Shown: positions 11,735 through 20,705 of the stretch, piece after piece
Layout: each line of letters starts with the position of its first letter
Numbering within the stretch: the stretch's first letter is position 1
Origin: Streptomyces brasiliensis
Lineage (GTDB): Bacteria; Actinomycetota; Actinomycetes; Streptomycetales; Streptomycetaceae
Reading direction: 5' to 3'
Assembly (NCBI RefSeq): GCF_014647875.1
Contig: NZ_BMQA01000003.1
Location: 1 to 64,000, forward strand
DNA length: 64,000 nucleotides
The notes under the pieces: generated by a model
Told to the model about the DNA's origin: nothing
What the model saw: the letters and a program-made list of their open reading frames with translations, nothing else
Databases searched by the model: none
Translations under genes and position numbers: made by a program

Positions 11735-12720
11735 GAGCGGACTCCTTTGAGGCTGCCGATGCCCAGCGAGCCGTCCACCGCCGCCTTCCCGGCGGGCGGC
11801 TCGGGGAGGTCGTCGAGGAAGTCGGCGGTGGGCACGTGGAACAGGCATCCGGTGATCGCGGTCGAGAAGTCGAGGATGCGGTCGTGCGTCGCCGGGCCGT
11901 CGCCGAGGAACATGTGCCGCAGCATCTCCTCGGTCACATCGGGGGTGCGGGCGTAGCCGATGAAGTACGTGCCGAACGCGCCGTCCGCGAAGGAGCCGAA
12001 CGGCATGTTCTCGCGTACGATCTTGCGCTCGTTGCCGTCCTCGTCGGTGATGATGTTGAGGGCCACGTGGGAGTCGGCGGGCTTGACGTCGTCCGCGAGT
12101 TCGACGTTGGCCTGCTTGGTCCGGCCGATGACCCGGTCCTGCTCCTCGGTCGGCAGGGCGTTCCAGGCCGCCATGTCGTGCAGGTACTTCTGCACGATCA
12201 CATAGCTGCCGCCCGCGAAGTCGGGGTCCTCGTCGCCGACGAACACGGACTCCTGCGCGAGCCGGCCCTCGGGGTTCTCGCTGCCGTCGACGAAGCCGAG
12301 CAGGTCGCGCTCGTCGAAGTACTTGAAGGCGTGCACCTCGTCGACCACGGTGACGGCGCCGCCGAGCCGCTCCATGATCAGCCGGGACAGTTCGAAACAC
12401 AGGTCCATGCGGCGGGCCCGCACATGGAACAGCAGGTCCCCCGGCGTGGCCGGGGCCCGGTGGTGCTCACCGGCCAACGCGACGAACGGATGCAGCCCCC
12501 GCGGTCGCGGGCCGCTGAACAGCCGGTCCCAGGCCGCCGATCCGATGCCGACGACGCAGCTCAACGCGTCGTGGGGGGCACGGAAGCCGACCGAGCGGCG
12601 CAGGCCGGAGACGTCCTCCAGCAGATCCCGGACGGTGTCCTCGCGCCCCGGCAGGACGGTGACCACCAGGAACAGGGCGGCTCGGGCCGGCGGCACGATC
12701 ACGGGCTGCGACTCGGGCAA
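11731..12720 (-). CDS. DyP-type peroxidase, encapsulin cargo with C-terminal loading peptide
   Basis: A 329-residue cytoplasmic DyP peroxidase without signal peptide. The family motif appears as GFVDGSENPEG, with the distal Asp, and the proximal heme histidine is in SHVALNI. An Arg in the VRENMPFGSF region is the expected distal arginine. The C-terminus, after a Pro/Gly/Ala linker, ends DGSLGIGSLKGVRS, matching the known encapsulin cargo-loading peptide. It is therefore predicted to be packaged in the shell encoded immediately downstream. The start is a TTG with GAGGAGG seven bases upstream. It differs from the Tat-exported EfeB at 3608, which has no such tail. Confidence 0.93.
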   Translation of the reverse strand: MPESQPVIVPPARAALFLVVTVLPGREDTVRDLLEDVSGLRRSVGFRAPHDALSCVVGIGSAAWDRLFSGPRPRGLHPFVALAGEHHRAPATPGDLLFHVRARRMDLCFELSRLIMERLGGAVTVVDEVHAFKYFDERDLLGFVDGSENPEGRLAQESVFVGDEDPDFAGGSYVIVQKYLHDMAAWNALPTEEQDRVIGRTKQANVELADDVKPADSHVALNIITDEDGNERKIVRENMPFGSFADGAFGTYFIGYARTPDVTEEMLRHMFLGDGPATHDRILDFSTAITGCLFHVPTADFLDDLPEPPAGKAAVDGSLGIGSLKGVRS

Positions 12721-12762
12721 GAGCCGGCCTCCTCACTGCTCGCGAGAGATCACGGCCATGGG

Positions 12763-12817
12763 GCGGAATGCCGCATTCACCCCATCCTGCGGCAGCCGGG
12801 CCCGACTGGCATTCCGC
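12763..12817. promoter_or_regulatory. Inverted repeat in the DyP/LysR divergent promoter region
   Basis: GCGGAATGCC at 12763-12772 is matched by its exact reverse complement GGCATTCCGC at 12808-12817. The left arm is part of a local palindrome, GAATGC-C-GCATTC, at 12766-12778. It lies between the divergent starts of the encapsulin-cargo peroxidase (12720) and the LysR regulator (12842), where LysR proteins usually bind. It is a good operator candidate; binding is inferred. Confidence 0.6.
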
Positions 12818-12841
12818 GAGGCCGTCGGGTACACCCGTGGC

Positions 12842-13816
12842 GTGCTGTTTCGCCAACTCGAGTACCTGGTGGCCCTGTCCCGCGAGCGTCACTTCGCCCG
12901 TGCGGCCGCGTCCTGTCATGTCTCCCAGCCCGCCCTGTCCGAGGCGATCAGGAAGCTGGAGGAAGAGCTGGACGTGCCGCTGGTCCGGCGCGGCCGCAAG
13001 TACGAGGGGCTCACGCCGGAGGGCGAGCGGATCGTGGTCTGGGCGCAGCGCATCCTGGCCGACCGCGATGCGCTCAAGGACGAGGTCGGCGCCCTGCGCA
13101 CCGGGCTGAGCGGCCGGCTGCGGATCGGCTCGGTGCCCACCGCGTCGGGCGCCGTATCCCTGCTGACGGGCCCCTTCCTCGCGGCGCATCCGCTCGTCAC
13201 CGTCGAGGTCATGGCGGATCTGCAGTCCCGGGACATACTCCGGCAGCTGCGGAACTTCGAGATCGACGCCGGTCTCACGTATCTGCGCGAGGATCTGCCC
13301 GAGGACTTCCAGGGGCTCCCGCTGTACGACGAACGCTATGTGCTGCTGACCGCGGCCGGCGACGGACTCGGCCAGCGGCCGGCGACGACCTGGGCGGAGG
13401 CCGCACGGCTGCCCCTGTGCCTGCTGACCAGGACGATGCAGGGCCGCAGGACGGTGGACGAGCTGTTCACGGAGGCGGGGGTGCAGCCGTCACCGCGGGT
13501 CGAGACCGATTCGGTCGGCACGCTGTTCGCCCACGTCAGGACCGGCCACTGGGCGAGCGTCGTGCCGCACGCGTGGCTGCACGTCTTCGGCGTACCGCAC
13601 GGCATGCGGGCCGTACCGCTGGTGGAACCGTCGCGCACGGTACCGGTCGGGCTCGTGATCACGGCGCGGGAGCCCGGTTCCGTGATGGCCCGCGCGCTGA
13701 CGGACCTCGCCGGGCGGATCGACGTCGCCGGGGAGCTGGAGCGCTTGCCGGGGCACGCTGAGGGCCCTCAGCGGGCTCCCACGGGCTCCGGCCGGAGACG
13801 TTCCGCGCCCGCGTAG
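12842..13816 (+). CDS. LysR-family transcriptional regulator
   Basis: A 324-residue regulator. The N-terminal winged helix-turn-helix (residues about 1-60) contains FRQLEYLVALSRERHFARAA and HVSQPALSEAIRKLEEEL, the canonical LysR recognition region. A linker helix and a periplasmic-binding-like effector domain (about 90-295; LRIGSVPTASGAVSLLTGPF) follow. The start is GTG at 12842; no strong Shine-Dalgarno is visible. It is transcribed away from the DyP-encapsulin operon and converges on fdhD, with the two 3' ends overlapping by 49 bases. It could control the peroxidase nanocompartment, the formate dehydrogenase genes, or both; the inverted repeat between it and DyP favours the former plus autoregulation. 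No effector can be named. Confidence 0.87.
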   Translation: MLFRQLEYLVALSRERHFARAAASCHVSQPALSEAIRKLEEELDVPLVRRGRKYEGLTPEGERIVVWAQRILADRDALKDEVGALRTGLSGRLRIGSVPTASGAVSLLTGPFLAAHPLVTVEVMADLQSRDILRQLRNFEIDAGLTYLREDLPEDFQGLPLYDERYVLLTAAGDGLGQRPATTWAEAARLPLCLLTRTMQGRRTVDELFTEAGVQPSPRVETDSVGTLFAHVRTGHWASVVPHAWLHVFGVPHGMRAVPLVEPSRTVPVGLVITAREPGSVMARALTDLAGRIDVAGELERLPGHAEGPQRAPTGSGRRRSAPA

Positions 13817-14613
13817 ACGTTCATCGAGTTCCCGCGCAGGAAACCGACCAGGGTCAGACCGCTCTCGACCGCCAGGTCCACGGCCAGCGAGGACGGCGCC
13901 GAGACGGCGGCCAGCATCGGGATCCCGGCCGTCACCGCCTTCTGCACCAGCTCGAAGGAGGCCCGCCCGCTCACCATCAGCACCGTCTCGCGCAGCGGCA
14001 GCATCCCCGACCGCAGGGCGTGGCCGACGACCTTGTCCACGGCGTTGTGCCGGCCCACGTCCTCGCGCAGGCACAGCAGGTCGCCGTCGGCCGTGAAGAG
14101 TCCGGCAGCGTGCAGACCGCCGGTGCTGTCGAACACCTTCTGCGCCGAGCGCAGCCGGTCGGGGAGTTCCGCCAGCCGCTCGGGCGCGAGGTGCAGCGGG
14201 TCCTCGGCCACGGACCACGTCGCCGCGGTGCGCACCGCGTCCAGGCCGGCCCTGCCGCACAGCCCGCACGAGGAGGTGGTGTAGAAGTTCCGCTCCAGGG
14301 ACACGTCGGGAGCGGCGACGCCCGGGGCCAGGGCGACGTCGACCACGTTGTAGGTGTTGCCGCCTCCCCCACCGGTGGCGCCCAGACAGTAGCGGATCCC
14401 GGCGATGTGGTCCGCCGCGTGCAGGACGCCCTCGCCGACCAGGAATCCGGCCGCGAGGTCGAAGTCGTCGCCCGGGGTGCGCATGGTGATCGTCAGCGGG
14501 CGCCCGCCGACCCGGATCTCCATCGGCTCCTCGGCAGCCAGGGTGTCCGGGCGGTGCGAGGCGGCGCCCTCCCGGATGCGCAGGACCCGTCGCCGTACGG
14601 TCACTCGTCCCAT
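13768..14613 (-). CDS. fdhD: FdhD: sulfurtransferase for formate dehydrogenase molybdenum cofactor
   Basis: A 281-residue FdhD-family protein. It shows the expected early EEPMEIRVGG and FDLAAGFLVGEGVL segments, then the redox/sulfur-transfer cysteine pair in SSCGLCG (C-x-x-C). The molybdopterin-binding C-terminal half contains REDVGRHNAVDKV and VSGRASFELVQKA. FdhD passes sulfur from cysteine desulfurase to the bis-MGD cofactor, which is needed for formate dehydrogenase activity. It lies directly downstream of the FdhF/YdeP gene with a 33-base gap, so the enzyme and its activator are co-transcribed. Its 3' end overlaps the convergent LysR gene. Confidence 0.93.
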   Translation of the reverse strand: MGRVTVRRRVLRIREGAASHRPDTLAAEEPMEIRVGGRPLTITMRTPGDDFDLAAGFLVGEGVLHAADHIAGIRYCLGATGGGGGNTYNVVDVALAPGVAAPDVSLERNFYTTSSCGLCGRAGLDAVRTAATWSVAEDPLHLAPERLAELPDRLRSAQKVFDSTGGLHAAGLFTADGDLLCLREDVGRHNAVDKVVGHALRSGMLPLRETVLMVSGRASFELVQKAVTAGIPMLAAVSAPSSLAVDLAVESGLTLVGFLRGNSMNVYAGAERLRPEPVGAR

Positions 14614-14646
14614 GGTGTCTCTCCTCGCTTCCGCGGCGTACGCCGG

Positions 14647-16938
14647 TCAGGCGGCGGAGCCGGTCGGCTCCAGGCGGACCAGGACGCCCTTGGACGTCGG
14701 GGTGTTGCTGATGTCGGCGACGCTGTCCAGCGGGACCAGGACGTTGGTCTCGGGATAGTAGGAGGCCGCCGAGCCGGGCGTGGTGGGGTAGGCGACCACC
14801 CGGAAGTCCTCCGCGCGGCGCTCGATCCCGTCGTGCCAGACGGTCACGAGGTCGACCCGGTCGCGGTCGGCGAGCCCGAGCGCGACCAGGTCCTCCGGGC
14901 TGACGAGGACCACACGGCGGGCGTTGTGGATACCCCGGTAACGGTCGTTCATGGCGTACGGGACGGTGTTCCACTGGTCGTGCGAGCGCAGCGTCTGCAG
15001 CAGCAGATGCCCCTCGGGGACGTGCGGCGCGGTGAACTCGTTGCAGGTGAAGACGGCCTTGCCGCTCGGCGTGCGGAACACACCTTCGTTGACCGGGTTG
15101 GGCAGCCGGAAGCCGCCGGGCCGCGCGACCCGCTCGTTGAAGTCCTCGAAGCCGGGGACGACGCGGGAGATCCGGTCGCGGATCGCGCCGTAGTCGGCCT
15201 CGAACTCCTCCCACGGGATGTCCGGCGTCCGCCCCAGGGTCCTGCGGGCCAGCCGGCCGATGATGGCCACCTCGCTGAGCAGGTGCGGGGAGGCGGGCGG
15301 CAGCTTGCCGCGCGAGCCGTGGACCTCGCTCATGGAGTCCTCGACCGTGTAGAACTGCAGGCCCGTGGCCTGGACGTCCCGGTCGCTGCGACCGAGCGTG
15401 GGCAGGATCAGGGCGGTGTCGCCGCAGACCGTGTGGGAGCGGTTGAGCTTGGTGGAGATGTGCGCGGTGAGCCGGCAGCGCCGCATCGCCTCCTCGGTGA
15501 CGGCGCTGTCGGGGGTGGCGCGGACGAAGTTGCCTGCCACCCCGACGAACACCTTGGCGGTGCCGTCGCGCATGGCCCGGATGGCGTCGACCGAGTCGAG
15601 CCCGTGCCGGGTGGGCGCGGTGAAGCCGAACTCGCGGCCCAGCGCGTCGAGGAACGACTGCGGCATCTGCTCCCACACGCCCATCGTGCGGTCGCCCTGG
15701 ACGTTGCTGTGCCCGCGCACGGGGCACACGCCGGCGCCCGGCCTGCCGATGTTGCCGCGCAGCAGCAGGAAGTCGACGATCTCGCGGATCGTGGGCACGC
15801 CGTGCTTGTGCTGGGTCAGGCCCATCGCCCAGCACACGATGACGCTCTTGCTCTCCAGCACCATCCCGTGGACGCGTTCGATCTGCTCACGGCCGAGTCC
15901 GGTCGCCTCCAGGACGTCGTCCCAGTCGGTCTTGCGGGCGAGCCGCGCGAACTCGTCGAAGCCGGTGGTGGAGGCGTCGATGAAGGCGTGGTCGAGCACC
16001 GTGCCCGGGGCGGCATCCTCCGCCTCCAGCAGCAGCCGGTTGAGGGCCTGGAAGAGGGCGAGGTCGCCGCCGGGCCGGATCTGCAGGAACTCGTCGGCGA
16101 TCCGCGTACCGCGGCCGACGACCCCGCGCGCCTTCTGCGGATGCTTGAAGCGGATCAGCCCGGCCTCGGGCAGCGGGTTCACGGCCACGACACGGCCGCC
16201 GTTGCGCTTGGCCTCCTCCAGCGCCGACAGCATGCGGGGGTGGTTGGTGCCCGGGTTCTGGCCCACCACGAAGATCAGGTCGGCGTGGTGGATGTCGTCG
16301 AGCGACACGCTGCCCTTGCCGATGCCCAGGGTCTCGTTCAGCGCGAACCCGCTCGACTCGTGGCACATGTTGGAGCAGTCCGGCAGGTTGTTGGTGCCGT
16401 AGGCCCGCGCGAAGAGCTGCAGCAGGAAGGCGGCCTCGTTGTTGAGCCGGCCGGAGGTGTAGAAGAGGGCCTCGTCGGGCGAGGCCAGCGCGCGCAGTTC
16501 ACCGGCGAGCAGGTCCAGCGCCTCGTCCCAGCCGATGGGTTCGTAGTGCTCGGCGCCGGGGCGCTTGACCATGGGCTCGGTCAGCCGGCCCTGCTGGTTG
16601 AGCCAGTAGTCGGACTTGGTGTCCAACTCGGCGACGGAGTACTGCCGGAAGAAGTCGGCGGTGACGCGGCGTGAGGTCGCCTCGTCGGCGACGTGCTTGG
16701 CGCCGTTCTCGCAGTACTCGTTCAAGTGCCGCTTGCCCGGCGCCGGTTCGGGCCACGCGCAGCCCGGACAGTCGAAACCCTTGGCCTGGTTGATGTTCAG
16801 CAGGGTCAGGGCAGTGCGTCGTACGGACGTCTGCTCCAGGGAGTACTCCAGTGCGTGCGTCACCGCGGGTACGCCCGTCGCCCACTGCTTGGGCGAGGTG
16901 ACCGACAGATCGTCGCTCGGGTCCTCTGTGCCGCTCAT
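14647..16938 (-). CDS. FdhF/YdeP-family molybdopterin oxidoreductase (formate dehydrogenase-like)
   Basis: A 763-residue molybdopterin-dependent oxidoreductase. Early cysteines occur in FDCPGCAWPEP. Later family segments include LFYTSGRLNNEAAFLLQLFARAYG, NMCHESSGFAL at the metal ligand region, VGQNPGTNHPRML, RGHSNVQGDRTMGV and a C-terminal molydopterin-dinucleotide-binding domain with TPSGKAVF. This arrangement is that of the FdhF/YdeP group, many of which are annotated as formate dehydrogenase alpha chains. The true electron acceptor is unknown because no beta or gamma subunit is adjacent. Immediate linkage with fdhD and, across the promoter region, with a moeA-like gene supports molybdoenzyme function. 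Expected to be cytoplasmic; no Tat signal. Confidence 0.87.
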   Translation of the reverse strand: MSGTEDPSDDLSVTSPKQWATGVPAVTHALEYSLEQTSVRRTALTLLNINQAKGFDCPGCAWPEPAPGKRHLNEYCENGAKHVADEATSRRVTADFFRQYSVAELDTKSDYWLNQQGRLTEPMVKRPGAEHYEPIGWDEALDLLAGELRALASPDEALFYTSGRLNNEAAFLLQLFARAYGTNNLPDCSNMCHESSGFALNETLGIGKGSVSLDDIHHADLIFVVGQNPGTNHPRMLSALEEAKRNGGRVVAVNPLPEAGLIRFKHPQKARGVVGRGTRIADEFLQIRPGGDLALFQALNRLLLEAEDAAPGTVLDHAFIDASTTGFDEFARLARKTDWDDVLEATGLGREQIERVHGMVLESKSVIVCWAMGLTQHKHGVPTIREIVDFLLLRGNIGRPGAGVCPVRGHSNVQGDRTMGVWEQMPQSFLDALGREFGFTAPTRHGLDSVDAIRAMRDGTAKVFVGVAGNFVRATPDSAVTEEAMRRCRLTAHISTKLNRSHTVCGDTALILPTLGRSDRDVQATGLQFYTVEDSMSEVHGSRGKLPPASPHLLSEVAIIGRLARRTLGRTPDIPWEEFEADYGAIRDRISRVVPGFEDFNERVARPGGFRLPNPVNEGVFRTPSGKAVFTCNEFTAPHVPEGHLLLQTLRSHDQWNTVPYAMNDRYRGIHNARRVVLVSPEDLVALGLADRDRVDLVTVWHDGIERRAEDFRVVAYPTTPGSAASYYPETNVLVPLDSVADISNTPTSKGVLVRLEPTGSAA

Positions 16939-17267
16939 CGTGTGCCCCTTCTCTGCCTCTCCTGGCAGACGCAGCTTGCGGTGATTCCCGGAAATGTGTC
17001 AAAGAGGCGGCTCCGATGACCGGATAGGCCGCGCTTATCGTCTCATTCACATCACCCACCACCTGCACAAACGCTCAAATAACCGCCGCCTATCAGGTCA
17101 TTGGAATTGATTGTTCGACACTTCTCGGAATTGCGGCGGACGATAACCGGGCAGAAATGAAGCGGTGTTTCGGCACGGAGGGCGCATGACCGCGACAAGT
17201 ACGCACACGACCCTCGTGACCGCTCCGCCACCGCGCTCCGGTCCCGACTGGGCAGCAGGCCCGTTCA

Positions 17268-18413
17268 GTGGCGCGCCGCAGTGCGGGGCAACCGCTGCCG
17301 CCCGTGGTCCTCGCACCCGGCGACGCGCCCGGGCACGCCCTCGCCGAACCGCTCGCCGCGCTCTGCGATCTCCCCCCGTCCGACACCTCCGCGATGGACG
17401 GCTGGGTCGTGTCCGGCCCCGGGCCGTGGCGGTTGTACGGCGGCGTCGTGCCGGCCGGGGCGGACCCGGAGCCGCTGCGGCCGGGCACCGCCGTGCCGAT
17501 CGCCACCGGCGCCCGGACGCCGCCGGGCGCCACCGCCGTACTGTGCCGGGAGCACGGAGAGGCGCGGGACGGCGTGCTGCGCCACCGGTCCCCCGAGCCC
17601 GGCGCCCTGCCCGCGGGCCACGACGTCCGGCCGCGCGGCCAGGAGTGCCGGTCCGGTGAGCCGCTGCTCCCGGCCGGCACCACCGTGACCCCGGCCGTGC
17701 TGGGGCTCGCCGCGGCGGCCGGGTACGACCGGCTGTCGGTGCACCGCCGCCCGCGCGTCGAACTCCTGCTCCTGGGCGACGAGTTGCTGCAGCACGGGAT
17801 ACCGCGGGGCGGGCGGGTCCGGGACGCGCTCGGTCCGCTGCTGACCCCCTGGCTGGACCTGTGCGGCGCGGAACCGGCCGGCGTCCGCATGGTCGGGGAC
17901 GACCCCGGTCCGCTGCGGGAGGCCGTCGACCGCTCCGCCGCCGACGTCGTCATCACCACCGGGAGCACGGCCGCCGGCCCGGTGGACTTCCTCCACGGCG
18001 TCCTGAACGACCTGGGCGCCACGCTGCCGGTCGACTCCGTGGCCGTACGGCCCGGCCACCCCATGCTGCTCGCCGAACTGCCGCCGGCCCGCGACGGCCA
18101 GGCCCGCCGGGTCGTCGGACTGCCCGGCAACCCCCTCGCCGCGGCGGCCGGGACGGCGACCCTGGCAGTCCCCCTGCTGCGCCGCCTGGGCGGCCACACC
18201 GATCCGGAGCCGCGCCTCCTGCCCACTGCGGCCGGCCTGCCGGGGCATCCGCGCGACACACGACTGCTGCCGGTGCTGCACACCGGTCACGAGGTGACAC
18301 CGCTGCCGTACGACGGTCCGGCGATGCTGGCGCTCGCCGGCCGTCTCGCCGTCGTCCCGCCGGGCGGAGTCCCGGCCGGTTCCCTGGTGGAGCTCCTCGA
18401 ACTTCCCGTGTGA
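17268..18413 (+). CDS. MoeA-like molybdopterin molybdenumtransferase (probable N-terminal frameshift)
   Basis: A 381-residue open frame with MoeA features. DTSAMDGW (MoeA SAMDGYA-type motif) is followed by GAVPIATGAR-like and RPRGQ segments, then VVITTGS of the MoCF domain, and VVGLPGNPLAAAA. MoeA inserts molybdate into molybdopterin, fitting the divergent fdhF-fdhD pair. The better start is an ATG at 17186 with GGAGG upstream, but it runs in another frame. Removing one G of GG at 17258-17259 would join MTATSTHTTLV...DWAA to ...RSVARRSAGQPLPPVV in frame, giving the usual MoeA N-terminus. Either the gene is frameshifted, the assembly has an extra base, or translation starts at the internal GTG at 17268. 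Confidence 0.8.
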   Translation: MARRSAGQPLPPVVLAPGDAPGHALAEPLAALCDLPPSDTSAMDGWVVSGPGPWRLYGGVVPAGADPEPLRPGTAVPIATGARTPPGATAVLCREHGEARDGVLRHRSPEPGALPAGHDVRPRGQECRSGEPLLPAGTTVTPAVLGLAAAAGYDRLSVHRRPRVELLLLGDELLQHGIPRGGRVRDALGPLLTPWLDLCGAEPAGVRMVGDDPGPLREAVDRSAADVVITTGSTAAGPVDFLHGVLNDLGATLPVDSVAVRPGHPMLLAELPPARDGQARRVVGLPGNPLAAAAGTATLAVPLLRRLGGHTDPEPRLLPTAAGLPGHPRDTRLLPVLHTGHEVTPLPYDGPAMLALAGRLAVVPPGGVPAGSLVELLELPV

Positions 18414-18431
18414 AGGCGCCTGAAGACGTCG

Positions 18432-19088
18432 TCAAGCGCTGACGAACCCCACGACGAGGTTGATGGCGGTGGCGAGGATGCCGGTACCGAAGACGTACGA
18501 CAGCAGCGTGTGCCGCAGCACGATCGCGAGGATCGTCGGGCTCGAGACGTTGGTGTCGGAGACCTGGTAGGTCATACCGAGGTTGTAGCTGAAGTAGAAG
18601 AAGTCCCGGTACGCCGGCGGCTGGTCCGAGTTGAAGTCGATCCCGTCCACGGTCTCGTAGTACACGTAGGCGTAGCGGGCGGCGTACATCAGGTGCAGGG
18701 CGGCCCATGCCATGAAGACGCCGCACAGCGCGATGGCGGCGCGGACATGACCCGGGTCGGAGCGGCCGCGCACGAGCAGCAGCACGATGGCGACCAGGCC
18801 GCACAACGCCACCGCGACGACGACGAGTTCTTCGGCGACCGGCCGGAAGTCCTCCCGCCGGGCGTTGCGCCGGGTGGTCGCGGCGTCCATCGGCCACAGC
18901 ACCAGCCAGCCCGACACGACGGAGAACAGTCCCGTCGCGGCGATCCCGGCCAGCACGCCGAGCGTCACGTCGGACACCAGCCACGCGGTCACGCCGACGA
19001 CGGCTCCGAGGACCACCGCGCCGGCCAGCCGGGGCCCGGCAGCGAGAGGTAACCACATCCACATGCACCACCACGGTAGTGCGGTCAC
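18432..19088 (-). CDS. DUF1345 integral membrane protein
   Basis: A 218-residue protein with about five membrane helices (for example [68 protein letters not shown]). The [20 protein letters not shown] stretch is the clearest DUF1345 signature. The family has no established biochemical function. The GTG at 19088 is the longest start; internal ATG codons at the eighth to tenth residues are alternatives. It overlaps the beginning of a decayed FUSC gene on the other strand. Its 3' end is 18 bases from the convergent moeA-like stop. Confidence 0.82.
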   Translation of the reverse strand: MTALPWWCMWMWLPLAAGPRLAGAVVLGAVVGVTAWLVSDVTLGVLAGIAATGLFSVVSGWLVLWPMDAATTRRNARREDFRPVAEELVVVAVALCGLVAIVLLLVRGRSDPGHVRAAIALCGVFMAWAALHLMYAARYAYVYYETVDGIDFNSDQPPAYRDFFYFSYNLGMTYQVSDTNVSSPTILAIVLRHTLLSYVFGTGILATAINLVVGFVSA

Positions 19089-19952
19089 GCCGGATCAGCC
19101 CGGCGGATCCGCACCCCGGTGCCGGCGCCGACCCGGCCGCCGCGGCGCGGCTCCTGCGCCGCCGGGCCGGCTTGCTGACCGACCGGCGCCGCAGGCCTCC
19201 GCTCCTGCTGAGCGAACTGTCGGTGTCCGAGCCGGTGCTACCCGCCGTCGCCCTGGCCGTGCCCGCCCTGCGGATGGCTCTGGACACCGGTGTGGCCGGA
19301 AAGGTCACGGCCCTGCTCGCTCTGGAGCGCGGCCACTGGGCGGCGATCACCGCGGCCGCGGTGCTGCACCCGGTCAACCTGCCCACCACGGCCCAGTGTG
19401 CCGCCCAGCGGATCCCGGGGACGGTCGTCGGGCTGCTGCTCGCGTTCGGGGCCCTGGCCGCGCATCTGCGCCCCGTGACGCTCGCGGTCCTGATCGTGGT
19501 CCCGGAGTTCCTGCTGGAGTACGTCGTGGCCCGCGACTACACCCTGGGCGTCGTCTTCCTCACGCCGCCGGTGCTGCTGCCGCGCGACCTGGCGGCGCCC
19601 GCGCCGCCCGGCGAGCTGGTCCTCGACCGGGTGCCGGTCAGCGTCGCCGGGATCACCGTGGCGCTGCTGCGCGCGCTGCTCGTGGTGCACGGGCGGGCCG
19701 CGGTCCGGATGGAGCGCGCGCTGTCCGCGTGCGCGAAGGCCGCCGGCCGCGCCGAACGGGCCCTCGCACCTCGGCGGGCCGCCGCCCGCGTTCGTCCAGA
19801 TGCGGCCGGCCCTGGCGGTCGTGGAACTGCGCGAGGCCGACGACGCCGCGGCCGGTGAGCTGTGGCCGGCCGGCATCGACCGGACCCTGCACGCGGCCAC
19901 CGAGGAGAGGGCCCATCTGCTGCTGGCCCGCTTCCACAGCCCGCGGCACTGA
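19079..19952 (+). pseudogene. Decayed FUSC-family membrane protein gene
   Basis: Two frames together spell a FUSC-type (aromatic-acid-exporter-like) membrane protein. The first runs from 19079 and includes GHWAAITAAAVLHPVN and VARDYTLGVVFLTPP, which are hallmark segments of the FUSC domain. Around 19765-19770 the homology jumps to a second frame, beginning LGGPPPAFVQMRPALAV and ending HSPRH at the TGA 19950-19952. The protein also lacks the usual longer N-terminal membrane half. The single-base-scale shift plus missing N-terminus indicate a broken gene. What it once exported cannot be inferred. Confidence 0.65.
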
Positions 19953-19965
19953 CCGGTCGGCGGGC

Positions 19966-20550
19966 TCACTCGGGGAACTGGGCCAGGAACTCCTGCGGGG
20001 TGAGAGCGGGCTCGTCCTCACCCCGTAGGACGGGGATGACCTCGTCGTCGTACCAGACGACCGGCGTGCCCACCACGCCGTAGGAGGCGAAGGCGCCGAC
20101 CGTCTCACCGGCCCAGGTCAGATAGGTGTCCTCGGTGACCTTGCGGTCGAAGCCGGTGGATCTGAGCCCCTCGACCTCGCTCGCCAGGGACAGCAGCACC
20201 GAGGTGTCGGCGAACCGGTCGAGTCCGGGCGACGACGGCTGCGCCGCCAGCAGCACGCCCAGATAGTCGATGAACTGCCGCTGCCCCACGTCGCTCGCCG
20301 CTCCGAGGGCGCTCAGGCCGCGCTGGGAACCGCTCCCGCCGACCGTGTCGTCCAGGATCGCCGCGAAGTGGAACCTGACGACGAACCGGTTGTCGTCGGC
20401 GGCCCGGCGGATCGTCCCGAGAAGGCTCTCGGCCATCCGGTGACTGGCCCGGTCGCGCAGTTCCAGGAACACCCGCAGCGCGTGGATGCTGTCGAGGTTC
20501 CCGTAGTACACGGTGGCGCCGCCGGCGCCTGTCGTGTTCGCCGGCTTCAT
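19966..20550 (-). CDS. DsbA-fold thioredoxin-like protein without the C-x-x-C site
   Basis: A 194-residue protein when started at the ATG 20550, which follows a GGTGG-type ribosome site; a longer start at 20604 is less likely. The pattern of an initial beta strand YYGNLDSIHALRVFLEL, a helical insertion, and the C-terminal VGTPVVWYDDEVI (cis-Pro-like GTP segment of thioredoxin folds) matches the DsbA family used for formate/2-hydroxychromene isomerase-like and FrnE-like proteins. There is no cysteine at the position of the catalytic C-x-x-C, so it is unlikely to be a disulfide oxidase. Cytoplasmic; function unknown. Confidence 0.72.
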   Translation of the reverse strand: MKPANTTGAGGATVYYGNLDSIHALRVFLELRDRASHRMAESLLGTIRRAADDNRFVVRFHFAAILDDTVGGSGSQRGLSALGAASDVGQRQFIDYLGVLLAAQPSSPGLDRFADTSVLLSLASEVEGLRSTGFDRKVTEDTYLTWAGETVGAFASYGVVGTPVVWYDDEVIPVLRGEDEPALTPQEFLAQFPE

Positions 20551-20705
20551 ACCACCAAGCTGCCACAGCGAACCGACGGTGACGACCGGAGCCGGACCGG
20601 TCACACGAACGTCACCTTGGTCTGCGCGCGTTCATCGGCGGCCGGTCCAGGCGGAGCGTGCCCACACCGTCCGCGACCTCGAGGCGAGGGTTCACCATCC
20701 GTTCC

